From an uncultured Eubacteriales bacterium (GTDB lineage Bacteria > Bacillota > Clostridia > Peptostreptococcales > Anaerovoracaceae), in assembly GCA_910583765.1 (NCBI GenBank), contig CAJTYS010000005.1, positions 79,418 through 143,417 of the forward strand: a DNA stretch of 64,000 nt, written 5' to 3'. Positions 44,409-52,690 of the stretch are shown piece by piece. The stretch's first letter is position 1. Every line of letters begins with the position of its first letter. The position numbers and the translations under genes were made by a program. A model generated the notes under the pieces. It was not told where the DNA came from, did not search any database, and was given only the letters and a program-made list of their open reading frames with translations.

Positions 44409-46913
44409 ATGGAAGAAAAATTAAAGGAAAAGCAGATCGACCCACGGGAAGTGGAGACGTGGGCTAGAGTCAGAGGGCGGCATTGCTCGGACAGAGTCAT
44501 GAAAGGGGTCGATCGGGTCATCAACACGAATCCCGCCTTTGACCTAGAGCGGGCCTACGCGGACATGAAAGCGTACGAGGCGTACAAAGACCAGCCTCGG
44601 GTGATACAGCGGGCCAGGGCTTTGGAAGTATTTTTGCGGGACAAAACCATCCGTATTGAGCCGGACGAGCTGATCGTGGGCAACGTGGCGGACAAAGTCA
44701 AAGGCGCGCCGTTTTTCGGCGAATACTATTACCAGTTCACTGTGGATGAAATGGACGATCCGGTGAAGGATTTTGAAAACAGAGGTTTCGATGAGTTTGT
44801 GATCACCAGCCAACAGCGGAAAGAACTGCGGGAGACTATTTTGCCGTTTTTCAAAGACAAATGCCTGCAGCGCCATGTTTTCGACGATTTGATGGACAAG
44901 GAAACTCGGGACAAGACCTGCGCCCTGGAAGGCGCGTACCCGACAACGCCGGTCATTGGCGGCTTGATGGTGCAGACGGACTGTGGCCACACAGTGGTCA
45001 ATTACCCAAAGGTATTGAAATACGGATTAGAAGCCATCAAAGAGGACGTGATCTATCACAAAAACCAGGCCGCTGAATCATACTGTTTTGACAGAGAAGC
45101 GAAGCTTTTGGAATATGAGGCCATGATCATCGCCCTGGACGCGGCCATGGCCTACTCCAAACGATACGCGGACGAAGCCAGGCGGCAGGCCCAGGCGGAA
45201 ACGGACCAAAAGCGCAAAGAGGAACTGCTGGAAATCGCCAGGGTGTGCGAAAAAGTGCCGGCAAAACCAGCGGGATCCTTCTGGGAAGCCGTGCAGTGCA
45301 TCAGCTTCATCCATCTCCTGTGCTGGTGCGAAGTGCTCAACGTGTCCCTGGGCTTTGGCAGGGTGGACCAGTACCTGTATCCGTACTACGTGAAATCCGT
45401 CCACCAGGACAAAGAGCTGACAAAAGACGAAGCCATCGAACTGCTGCAAATGTGGTTTATCAAGACCAACGAGCATGCGGAAATCTACAACTATGACAAC
45501 GCCCAGACCCAGATGGGGTATCAGCTGGGGATCCAGATGACCCTGGGCGGCCAGACACGGGACGGAAAAGATGCGGTCAATGAAATGTCTTATGTGCTCA
45601 TGGACGCAGAAGAAGAGTTGGGGCTGCAAAATCCAGATTTCGGGATTCGGGTTTTTGACGGAAGCGACAGGAATTTCATCAAACGAGTGGCCGAAGTGAT
45701 TCGCCTGGGAAGGGGAAAGCCAAAATATTTTTACGACAACAAAGCTTTGGAATGCTTGAAAAAAGAATACCCGGATCTGCCGATGGAAGACTTGCGGGAA
45801 TACATCACCGTGGGCTGCACGGAGCTGATCCTGCCGTTTTCCTCCCAGCCTAACACCTTCGTGGCCTTGATCAGCGTCCCGAAGGTCCTGGAATTGACCT
45901 TGCACAACGGAAAGTGCGCCTTGACTGGAGAGCAGCTGGGGCCTGAAACCGGAGATCCATGCAGGTTTGCTTCCATGGATGAATTGAAAGCGGCCTTTGA
46001 AGCGCAATTTCGGCACTGGATCGAGTTCAGCTGCAAGTCCGTGAAGATCCAGATGGACGCGCAGGCCGAATTTTCTTACAGTCCACTGAATTCCGCCCTG
46101 ATGGAAGGGCCGATTCAGAAAGGGAAGGACCTGTGCGAAGGCGGAGCCTGGTACACGGCTTATACCCTTTGGTTCCCAGGGATCGCCACCGCAGCGGACG
46201 CGCTGACTTCCATCGACACCTTAGTCTTCAAAGAAAAGAAGGTTTCCTGGGAAGAATTGATCAAGGCCATAGACGCTGACTGGGAAGGCTATGAAACCCT
46301 TTTGGCTTATGACATCAACCAGGTGCCGAAATACGGAAACGACATGGACTACGCGGATGCGAACGCCTGCTATTTGATGAACACCTGGTGCGACATCGTT
46401 GACGAGATCAACCTGCGTAAAGACATGCTGCCAAAACAGGGCGGCCAGTACATCACTTCCACCATTGTGGGAACGCCGCCTACTGGAATGGGCAGCACCG
46501 TGGCGGCTCTGCCAGGCGGACACCGGAAATACCAACCGCTCAGCGACACCAGTTCGCCAGTGCATGGGATGGACACCCACGGGCCGTCCGCGTCTGTAAA
46601 GTCCAACGCCAAACTGCCGCAGGAGAAAATGTCCATGGGCAACTGCATGAATCAGAGGATGAGCCCGCAGATGCTGGCCACAGATGAAGACATCGAAAAA
46701 TTCGTGGACTATATCATGGCCATCAACGACAATCCAGTAGCGGAGATCCAGTTCAACGTGATTTCCAGCAAAGTATTGAGAAAGGCCATGAAGGATCCGC
46801 AAAACTATCGGGACCTGCTGGTGAGAGTGGCCAGCTATCAAGCCTACTTCCACACCATGAATCCTGCGTGCCAGTTGGATATCATCAACCGCACCGAGTA
46901 TGAGGGATGGTGA
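44409..46913 (+). CDS. Glycyl-radical-enzyme homologue with Ser at the radical site (copy 1)
   Basis: An 834-residue PFL-like protein of the size of glycerol/choline/hydroxyproline-type lyases. The active-site loop is intact as GCTEL with Cys470 and Glu472. The C-terminal loop, normally RVxGY, reads VRVASYQAYF: Ser809 (codon AGC at 46833-46835) replaces the glycine that carries the radical. The rest of the C-terminal domain aligns (CQLDIINRTEYEGW). The same change occurs in the second copy, so an error is unlikely. Function may be non-radical, may use a Ser-derived radical, or may depend on another subunit. Substrate unknown. Confidence 0.9.
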   Translation: MEEKLKEKQIDPREVETWARVRGRHCSDRVMKGVDRVINTNPAFDLERAYADMKAYEAYKDQPRVIQRARALEVFLRDKTIRIEPDELIVGNVADKVKGAPFFGEYYYQFTVDEMDDPVKDFENRGFDEFVITSQQRKELRETILPFFKDKCLQRHVFDDLMDKETRDKTCALEGAYPTTPVIGGLMVQTDCGHTVVNYPKVLKYGLEAIKEDVIYHKNQAAESYCFDREAKLLEYEAMIIALDAAMAYSKRYADEARRQAQAETDQKRKEELLEIARVCEKVPAKPAGSFWEAVQCISFIHLLCWCEVLNVSLGFGRVDQYLYPYYVKSVHQDKELTKDEAIELLQMWFIKTNEHAEIYNYDNAQTQMGYQLGIQMTLGGQTRDGKDAVNEMSYVLMDAEEELGLQNPDFGIRVFDGSDRNFIKRVAEVIRLGRGKPKYFYDNKALECLKKEYPDLPMEDLREYITVGCTELILPFSSQPNTFVALISVPKVLELTLHNGKCALTGEQLGPETGDPCRFASMDELKAAFEAQFRHWIEFSCKSVKIQMDAQAEFSYSPLNSALMEGPIQKGKDLCEGGAWYTAYTLWFPGIATAADALTSIDTLVFKEKKVSWEELIKAIDADWEGYETLLAYDINQVPKYGNDMDYADANACYLMNTWCDIVDEINLRKDMLPKQGGQYITSTIVGTPPTGMGSTVAALPGGHRKYQPLSDTSSPVHGMDTHGPSASVKSNAKLPQEKMSMGNCMNQRMSPQMLATDEDIEKFVDYIMAINDNPVAEIQFNVISSKVLRKAMKDPQNYRDLLVRVASYQAYFHTMNPACQLDIINRTEYEGW

Positions 46914-46952
46914 TGAGCTGCTGACTGAAATGAGGGATTTGGGATGTGTCCC

Positions 46953-47142
46953 AAAGGCATCGCGCCAACAAACCTGTGACTTTATTTATAAAAATTGCGT
47001 ATTTTTAGCGCAGAAGGCGTGTTGAACCATTTTTTTGTTGGTCAATCAACATTTTAAATGCGCAAAACTGGAGATCTTTTGAGAATTTCCAGTTTTGCGC
47101 AATTTTTGTTTCTGGTTTTATGATTTGTTGGCGCATGGCTTT
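46953..47142. mobile_element. MITE-like inverted-repeat element, copy 1
   Basis: Ends AAAGGCATCGCGCCAACAAA (46953-46972) and TTTGTTGGCGCATGGCTTT (47124-47142) are near-perfect inverted repeats. Inside are AAAATTGCG (46991) and GCGCAATTTTTG (47097), each about 27 bases from an end, exactly as in the copy at 59.2 kb. The centre holds a long hairpin, TGCGCAAAACTGGA with its complement, which may act as terminator after the GRE gene. No coding sequence. Confidence 0.6.
47057..47107 (+). terminator. Terminator-like hairpin inside the MITE-like element
   Basis: TGCGCAAAACTGGA (47059-47072) pairs with TCCAGTTTTGCGCA (47088-47101), followed by ATTTTTG. It can stop transcription from the GRE operon. 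Confidence 0.7.
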
Positions 47143-47183
47143 GCTACTGACATTCCTCCCCCTGTGTTCATTGAAAGAGAACC

Positions 47184-47202
47184 AATAAAGCCCGCCGCGG
47201 GC
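47184..47202 (-). terminator. Terminator of the BKACE-zinc ribbon operon
   Basis: The GC palindrome GCCCGCCGCGGGC (47190-47202) is followed on the minus strand by TTTATT. It lies directly after the zinc-ribbon gene. Confidence 0.65.
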
Positions 47203-47214
47203 ATGTCCCGCCTG

Positions 47215-47409
47215 CTAGTCAGCTTCCACCTCTAAATACATCCCGTCATCAATTTGGCGCGGCCCTTCTTTTTCGTAAACGCCCATGATGCCGCATTTTG
47301 GGCAAAAACCGAATTCATCGCCGAATTCCGTGAGCAGATCCAGCGCGTACTCGTATTTCAGCCCGCACTCTGGGCAGTGGTAATAGAGATAAAAGGCTCC
47401 CCAAGTCAT
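47215..47409 (-). CDS. Small zinc-ribbon protein
   Basis: A 64-residue protein with two CxxC knuckles (HCPECGLKY and FCPKCGIMG), a typical zinc ribbon. The ATG at 47409 is supported by AGGAGG about 10 bases upstream. It lies 38 bases after the BKACE gene on the same strand and shares its sigma-54 promoter. I do not recognise the family; it may help fold or deliver metal to the zinc-dependent BKACE, or bind a partner. Confidence 0.7.
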   Translation of the reverse strand: MTWGAFYLYYHCPECGLKYEYALDLLTEFGDEFGFCPKCGIMGVYEKEGPRQIDDGMYLEVEAD

Positions 47410-47446
47410 TTTTTCATATCCTCCTGTAATCAAGCGCGCCTATGGA

Positions 47447-48286
47447 TTATGCCAGGGACAGGATCTGGCGAGCCTCGTCAGGAGTGGCGGCTTCGTTGCC
47501 GTACTCTTTGATGACTCGGACGGCCCTTTCCACGAACTGCGCATTGCTGTCCGCCAGCTTCCCTTTGGCGTACATCACATTGTCCTCCATCCCTACCCGG
47601 ATGTGGCCGCCTAAAGCGAGAGCGGCGTAGAGAATCTCCATGGAACTATGGCCCACGCCAAAGCAGGACCAGGTGGAGCCTGGGCAGAGCTGCTCCATGG
47701 TTTCTTTCATAAATAATAGGGTTTTCACGGAGCCGGTGATGCCGTTGGCGCATCCCATGCAGAACTGGAAATGGAGTGGGGCTTTGAGGACGCCTTTTTT
47801 CAAGTAATAGGCTGCGTTGGCGATCATCCCTGGGTCAAAGGCCTCGATTTCAGGCTTTACGCGCATCTCCTGGAACAGATTGCCGCACCGCTCTAGGAAC
47901 GCCGGCGAGTTGATGAAGAGCCCGCTGTGGAGCCAGTTCATGGACCCGCAGTCATAGGAGGCCATTTCCGGTTTTAGCTTTTCTATGTGCGCCAAGCGGA
48001 GATCGTCATCCGCGTGAATGTCTCCGGAAGTGGTGAGATTGATGATGATGTCACAGTCAGGATAGCGGTCTTTGATGAGCGCAGTGGTTTCCTGGAATTT
48101 TTCCGTGCTCATGGTGCCGTTTCCTTCTGCGTCCCGCATATGAAGATGGGCGATGGCCGCGCCTGCTTTCCAACACGCGTAAACATCATCCGCGATTTCA
48201 GATGGGGTCAGGGGAACATTGGGATTATTTTCTTTTTTCGGCCACGCGCCGGTCACTGCTGCTGTGACAATAGTTTTCTTTGCCAT
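47447..48286 (-). CDS. Beta-keto acid cleavage enzyme (BKACE)
   Basis: Zinc TIM-barrel enzyme that reacts a beta-keto acid with acetyl-CoA to give acetoacetate and a new acyl-CoA; the founding member cleaves 3-keto-5-aminohexanoate in lysine fermentation. The 279 residues begin TIVTAAVTGAWPKKENNP and contain the zinc ligands in HLHMRDAEG, with MEDN near residue 240 as the distal Glu ligand. It has a sigma-54 promoter and a zinc-ribbon gene follows. Other lysine-fermentation genes are absent here, and a two-subunit CoA transferase that could use the products is 3 kb away, so the substrate is probably different. Substrate not assignable. Confidence 0.9.
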   Translation of the reverse strand: MAKKTIVTAAVTGAWPKKENNPNVPLTPSEIADDVYACWKAGAAIAHLHMRDAEGNGTMSTEKFQETTALIKDRYPDCDIIINLTTSGDIHADDDLRLAHIEKLKPEMASYDCGSMNWLHSGLFINSPAFLERCGNLFQEMRVKPEIEAFDPGMIANAAYYLKKGVLKAPLHFQFCMGCANGITGSVKTLLFMKETMEQLCPGSTWSCFGVGHSSMEILYAALALGGHIRVGMEDNVMYAKGKLADSNAQFVERAVRVIKEYGNEAATPDEARQILSLA

Positions 48287-48368
48287 TTTATATCCTCCGA
48301 TTATTGTTTTGCTTGTTGCCGCGAAACGCGGCTAGAGTGTCAGATCCTTGTGATCCACAGATATAAAA

Positions 48369-48385
48369 TGCAAAATGCGTGCCAA
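48369..48385 (-). promoter_or_regulatory. Sigma-54 promoter of the BKACE operon
   Basis: On the minus strand TTGGCACGCATTTTGCA is a perfect match to TGGCAC-N5-TTGCA. GG (48383-48382) and GC (48371-48370) are 10 bases apart. It is about 85 bases before the BKACE ATG and just outside the 3' end of the sigma-54 activator gene. Confidence 0.9.
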
Positions 48386-48494
48386 TGGGATGGAGCGGAC
48401 TCGCCCGGGTTCGCAGGAACCGGTTGGAGCCGGAAAATTCCAGGCGATTTTCAATGGCCCGGCCAGTTTCGGGCGGATTCTAGCTGCGCCCGCG

Positions 48495-49922
48495 TTATTC
48501 CAACTCCAGGGCTTTCAGCTTTTCGTAAAAGGTGCTCCTGGATATCCCCAGCAGCTTGGCGGCCTTTGTTTTGTTGCCGCCGGTCTGTTCCAAAGCGGCC
48601 AGCAGCGCATGCCTTTCGGCTTCGATTTTTTCTTTCACCAGATTGGATTGTATGGACACATGCTCTGGTTCCAGAGGCCGGGCCGCATCGCTTCCTATTT
48701 TTTTCCTCAGAAAAGCAAAATCTTCTTTGGTAAGGATACAGTTATCGGTCAAGGCGCAGGCTCTTTCAATGGAATGCTGCAGTTCGCGGACGTTTCCCGG
48801 CCAGGAATAAGACATGAGAAAATCCAGCGCCTCTTGGCTGAGGGAATCGATGGAAAGCTGATACTTGTTGTTGATGCGCTCTATGATCACCTCTGCAAGG
48901 AGGGGCAGGTCGTCCATCCGCTCTCGCAGGGGCGGGATCTCGATTTCCATAGTATTGATGCGGAATAGAAAATCCTCCCTGAATTTCCCCTGCTCCACCA
49001 AGGTGTCCAGATTCCTGTTGCTGCAGCAGATGATGCGGGCGTTGAGGGGGATGGGCTTGACGGAACCTACCCTTTCGATCTCGTACTCCTGCAGGACCCG
49101 CAGCAATTTGGCCTGCATGTCGATGGGCAGCTCTTCCACTTCGTCCAGCAAAATGTCGCCATTGCTTGCCAGCTCGAATTTGCCGGCCTTCCCGCCCCGC
49201 AAAGCGCCGGAGAAGGTGCCGCCTTCATAGCCGAACAGTTCGGATTCGATCAGCTCTTTGGGGATAGCCGCGCAGTTGACCTTGATGAAAGGCGCGTCCT
49301 TGCGGATGCTGGAATTATGGATGGCGTTGGCCACCACCTCTTTGCCGCAGCCGCTCTCGCCAGTGAGGAGGATGGGCATGGCGGTGTTGGATATTTTCTT
49401 CAATATGGACTTGATCTCCATCATGGGAGCGGAATCGCCGATAATGGTGTCCATGATGGAATCTGCGTATGTGCGGCCTTTCGCCTGATTCGCCAGCAGT
49501 TCGTTGGTGACTTTCAGCTGATGGATGGTTTTGTACAGGTCCTCCATGGCATCGGGCACATTGAGGGGACTCATGACCACCACGCCTTTGACTTCTCCAT
49601 AAGAGTCTTTGATGGGAGTCCAATTGCACACCAGCGTGCGCCCATCTTTTAATTCAAAGGTGCTTCCGGAAACCGGCTTGCCGCTTGCCAGAACGTCATA
49701 GATTTTGGTAGTGGGTATCACTTCCTCCACTTTTTTGCCGAGCAGATATTCTCTGGGTTTTCCCAAGTATTCTGCGTATAACTCGCTGATGAACCGGATG
49801 TAGCCGTTTTTGTCCACCATCAGCGTAAAGCAGGCGGCCTCCAAAGCTGCGTTGACCAGGTCCTGATTGGTTAGTGTCTGCTGATTGGAATAATAGCCGG
49901 ATTCAAAGTTGATGGGTTTCAT
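48495..49922 (-). CDS. Sigma-54-dependent PAS-AAA-Fis activator
   Basis: Enhancer-binding protein of 475 residues. An N-terminal PAS domain (FTLMVDKNGYIRFISELYA) is followed by the AAA+ core with Walker A GESGCGKE and Walker B GDILLDEVEE, and a C-terminal Fis-type HTH (NKTKAAKLLGISRSTFYEKL). The usual sigma-54 contact loop GAFTGA reads GTFSGA, two substitutions. AGGAGG before the ATG at 49922 fixes the start. It lies between three sigma-54 promoters (41957, 48369, 50058) and very likely controls all of them, with its PAS domain sensing the substrate. Confidence 0.92.
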   Translation of the reverse strand: MKPINFESGYYSNQQTLTNQDLVNAALEAACFTLMVDKNGYIRFISELYAEYLGKPREYLLGKKVEEVIPTTKIYDVLASGKPVSGSTFELKDGRTLVCNWTPIKDSYGEVKGVVVMSPLNVPDAMEDLYKTIHQLKVTNELLANQAKGRTYADSIMDTIIGDSAPMMEIKSILKKISNTAMPILLTGESGCGKEVVANAIHNSSIRKDAPFIKVNCAAIPKELIESELFGYEGGTFSGALRGGKAGKFELASNGDILLDEVEELPIDMQAKLLRVLQEYEIERVGSVKPIPLNARIICCSNRNLDTLVEQGKFREDFLFRINTMEIEIPPLRERMDDLPLLAEVIIERINNKYQLSIDSLSQEALDFLMSYSWPGNVRELQHSIERACALTDNCILTKEDFAFLRKKIGSDAARPLEPEHVSIQSNLVKEKIEAERHALLAALEQTGGNKTKAAKLLGISRSTFYEKLKALELE

Positions 49923-50057
49923 GGTTTCCTCCTGATTTCCCAAATGGATATGTCTGATTTTGTTTAATATATCATACGCTGTCCGAAAAATCAAACATAT
50001 TAATTTGATTTGCCGTGGAAATCACAGACGCTGTCCTGGGTTTGCCCCTCGTAAAAT

Positions 50058-50074
50058 TTGGCATGGTATTTGCT
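50058..50074 (+). promoter_or_regulatory. Sigma-54 promoter of the PanE-CoA transferase-GRE operon
   Basis: TTTGGCATGGTATTTGCT matches the -24/-12 consensus; GG (50060-50061) and GC (50072-50073) are 10 bases apart. Two direct repeats ACGCTGTCC (49976-49984 and 50028-50036) lie upstream and could be activator sites. Confidence 0.85.
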
Positions 50075-50082
50075 TTTCTATT

Positions 50083-50167
50083 TATATAGGGAATACGATT
50101 TATGATATTTCCGGAGTATTAACAAAATCTACCTCTCAAAGAGAATCGGCGAAGCCGGTTTTGTTCT
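50083..50167 (+). repeat. Dispersed ~85-bp repeat, copy in sigma-54 leader
   Basis: From TATATAGGGAATACG through TGATATTTCCGGAGTATT and GAGAATCGGCGAAGCCGG, this matches the copy at 62466-62548 at most positions, and the first ~35 bases match 41983. It contains CGGC-GAA-GCCG. Here it starts at the expected sigma-54 transcript start and ends before the first gene. Confidence 0.75.
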
Positions 50168-50242
50168 GATTAGGCAAGAATGTTCGAGACGTTACAATTG
50201 ATCATGTGTCAGAGCTGGCACGGGAAACAGAAAGGAGAGAAA

Positions 50243-51274
50243 ATGCGTATAGCAGTAATGGGCGCGGGATCCTTGGGGACGATCTTAGGCGCGTTTATAT
50301 CAAAAGCCGGATACGATGTGGTCTTAGTGGATCCGTATCAGGCGCACGTTGACAAATTGAATCAAGACGGAGCCCATGTCATAGGGACCATTGATTTTAC
50401 GCAAAAAGTCAGGGCCATCACGCCAGAGGAAATGGAGGGGGTCTACGATTTGATCGTATATATGGCAAAGCAGACTTATAACGATACCGCGATCCCAAGG
50501 ATCCAGGCGCACATAGACGAAAACAGCGTGGTCTGCGTATGTCAAAACGGCATCCCCGAGTACGCGGTGAGCAGGCACATTGGAAAGGAAAGAGTGGTAG
50601 GCGCTCCCGTTGGCTGGGGCGCGACCTTCCGCGGCCCGGGATGTTCGGAATTGACATCAGGAAAAGAACGGCTGGCCTTTACCATGGGTTCCTTGGAAGG
50701 GCCGGTCAATGAGCGGGTGAAACTGGCGAAGCAAGTTTTGGAGTCCATGTGTGCGGTGGAAGTTTCGGAGAACCTGCTGGGCCTGCGCTGGACAAAGCTC
50801 TTGATGAACGCCACCTTCAGCGGCCTTTCCACCGCCCTGGGCACCACCTTTGGCGGAGTTCTGGACGATGACGTGGCCATGGAGCTGATTTTGCGGATCG
50901 GCCACGAATGCCTGGAAGCCGCAGCAGCCGCCGGCGTGACCATGGAGCCCTATGAAGGATATGATTTTTATACGGCTTTTCGGATGGGAGGCGAAGAAGT
51001 GAACCGCCAGTCCATCGCTTTGATTCGCAAGATCTGGGCGCCCCATCATGGGCTGACCGCAAGCATGGCGCAGGATTTGATAAAAGGCCGTCGGTGCGAA
51101 ATCTTTGACATCAACGGCGTGGTCTGCGAAACCGGAGATCAATATGGCGTGCCTACGCCTGTGAATGATCAGGTGGTGAAGATCGTGTCCGGCATCCAGG
51201 ACGGGACGTACCGATATGATCCTGAAAACATGAAATATTTTCAGAAATTCGTTGAAGAGGGGGGAAGAGAATGA
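50243..51274 (+). CDS. PanE/ApbA-like ketopantoate-reductase-family dehydrogenase
   Basis: NAD(P)-dependent 2-hydroxy- or 3-hydroxy-acid dehydrogenase fold. The start MRIAVMGAGSLGTILGAFIS at 50243 is preceded by AAAGGAG; the longer frame is unsupported. VYMAKQTYNDTAI and CVCQNGIPEYAV with the family Lys in RWTKLLMNATFSGLS are visible. The 343 residues are longer than PanE (~300). It is not next to panB or panC but to CoA transferase and a GRE homologue, so it probably oxidises a hydroxy acid intermediate in that pathway. The product could feed BKACE; this is inference. Confidence 0.82.
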   Translation: MRIAVMGAGSLGTILGAFISKAGYDVVLVDPYQAHVDKLNQDGAHVIGTIDFTQKVRAITPEEMEGVYDLIVYMAKQTYNDTAIPRIQAHIDENSVVCVCQNGIPEYAVSRHIGKERVVGAPVGWGATFRGPGCSELTSGKERLAFTMGSLEGPVNERVKLAKQVLESMCAVEVSENLLGLRWTKLLMNATFSGLSTALGTTFGGVLDDDVAMELILRIGHECLEAAAAAGVTMEPYEGYDFYTAFRMGGEEVNRQSIALIRKIWAPHHGLTASMAQDLIKGRRCEIFDINGVVCETGDQYGVPTPVNDQVVKIVSGIQDGTYRYDPENMKYFQKFVEEGGRE

Positions 51275-51957
51275 TCCGAAAGATCATGACAGCTGATCAG
51301 GCGGTGGCTGATATCAGCGATGGCGCGAGCATCATGGTAGGCGGCTTTCTGGGCACGGGAACGCCGGAAATTCTGATGGAAGCCCTGGTACGCAAGGGCG
51401 CGAAGCATCTGACTGTGATTTGCAATGACGGAGGACTTCCGGCAAAGGACGGGCGGCCGGCAAGGGGCGTGGGAAAGCTGTTGGAGCAGGGAATGATCGA
51501 CCATCTGATCGCTTCCCACGTAGGCATGAACCCCTTGGTGGGCCAGGGGATGAACGATGGAAGCTTGGAATGCGAGCTGGTCCCGCAGGGAACTCTCGCA
51601 GAACGGATTCGGGCCGCGGCCGCGGGCCTGGGCGGCGTGCTGACGCCCACTGGCGTAGGGACCATGATCGCCGAGGGAAAGGAGACCATGACCATAAACG
51701 GAAAGGAGTATCTCCTGGAAATGCCTTTGACCGCGGATTTTGCCTTGTGCAGGGCTTCGGAATGCGATGATTTTGGGAATTTCCACTGCAATCTGGCGAC
51801 AAAGAATTTTAACGGAGTCATGGCCATGGCAGCAAAGACCGTGATCATTGGCTCGGAAAAGATCATCAAAACAGGAGAAAATCACCCGGATGATTTTGAA
51901 GTCCCGGGGATTTTCGTGGACAGAATCGTAGGAGGTGAGCAGCCATGGCTGATTTAA
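51271..51957 (+). CDS. CoA transferase family I, subunit A
   Basis: Alpha subunit of a 3-oxoacid/acetoacetate/butyrate-type CoA transferase (AtoD/CtfA-like), 228 residues. Motifs are ADQAVADISDGASIMVGGF with GTGTPE, and LTPTGVGTMIAEGKE. It starts within the upstream stop (ATGA) and overlaps subunit B by 13 bases. It would move CoA between short-chain acids, for example from the acyl-CoA made by BKACE to acetoacetate. Confidence 0.92.
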   Translation: MIRKIMTADQAVADISDGASIMVGGFLGTGTPEILMEALVRKGAKHLTVICNDGGLPAKDGRPARGVGKLLEQGMIDHLIASHVGMNPLVGQGMNDGSLECELVPQGTLAERIRAAAAGLGGVLTPTGVGTMIAEGKETMTINGKEYLLEMPLTADFALCRASECDDFGNFHCNLATKNFNGVMAMAAKTVIIGSEKIIKTGENHPDDFEVPGIFVDRIVGGEQPWLI

Positions 51958-52601
51958 AAGCAAGGATCGCGGCCCGGACCGCAAAGGAATTCAAGGACGG
52001 TGACGTGGCGAATCTGGGAATCGGGCTTCCCACGCTGGTGGCTAACTATATCCCCGAAGACACCCATATTGTCATCCATTCTGAGAACGGTTTCACAGGC
52101 CTTTCTGAAGAGACCAGGAAAGGGGAAGAGCATCCTGACGTAATCAATTCCGGCGGCTGTTTCGTGCGTCATACGCCGGAGGCGAATTTTTTTGACACCA
52201 GCATGAGCTTCGCCATCGTGCGGGGCGGCCATGTGGACGTGACGGTCCTGGGGGCCATGGAAGTGGATGAGCACGGGAATCTGGCCAACTGGATCGTGCC
52301 CGGGAAAATGGTGGCCGGAATGGGTGGCGCCATGGACCTGGTGGTGGGCGCGAAAAAAGTGATCATTTCCATGCTTCATACGCAAAAGGGCAGGCCGAAA
52401 ATTTTGAAGGAATGCACGCTGCCTTATACGGCGCTGGGGGTGGTAGACATGATTATCACGGAAATGGGGGTCATGGAAGTGACGCCGGAAGGCATCCTGC
52501 TGACCGAGCTGCATCCGGACTATTCCCTGGAGGAGATTCAGGCGGCAACGGACTGCCAGCTGCGGATCAGTCCTGAGCTGAAAGCGATGGAAGAGGCATA
52601 A
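51945..52601 (+). CDS. CoA transferase family I, subunit B
   Basis: Beta subunit, 218 residues, with the catalytic glutamate in HSENGFTGL and NLGIGLPTLVANYIP near the start; GGAHVD-like GGHVDVTVLGAMEVD and NWIVPGK are typical of AtoA/CtfB. GGAGGTGAG sets the ATG inside the end of subunit A. Together with A it forms the active heterotetramer. About 90 bases separate it from the second GRE homologue. Confidence 0.93.
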   Translation: MADLKARIAARTAKEFKDGDVANLGIGLPTLVANYIPEDTHIVIHSENGFTGLSEETRKGEEHPDVINSGGCFVRHTPEANFFDTSMSFAIVRGGHVDVTVLGAMEVDEHGNLANWIVPGKMVAGMGGAMDLVVGAKKVIISMLHTQKGRPKILKECTLPYTALGVVDMIITEMGVMEVTPEGILLTELHPDYSLEEIQAATDCQLRISPELKAMEEA

Positions 52602-52690
52602 TGGAATCCTGTTTTTAGATGTGAGCCACAAACGCTGCTGCGGCTCGTGGCGCAAAATACTCTGATGACAAGAAAGGATGGAGTTAAAGA

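Noticed and set aside
50083..50167. Small peptide gene in the leader repeat
   Set aside because: Open frames in the two full copies translate to similar peptides, but that follows from nucleotide similarity; there is no ribosome site and the frame starts differ.
50243..51274. Pantothenate pathway ketopantoate reductase
   Set aside because: No panB, panC or panD is near, it is longer than PanE, and it is in a sigma-54 catabolic operon.
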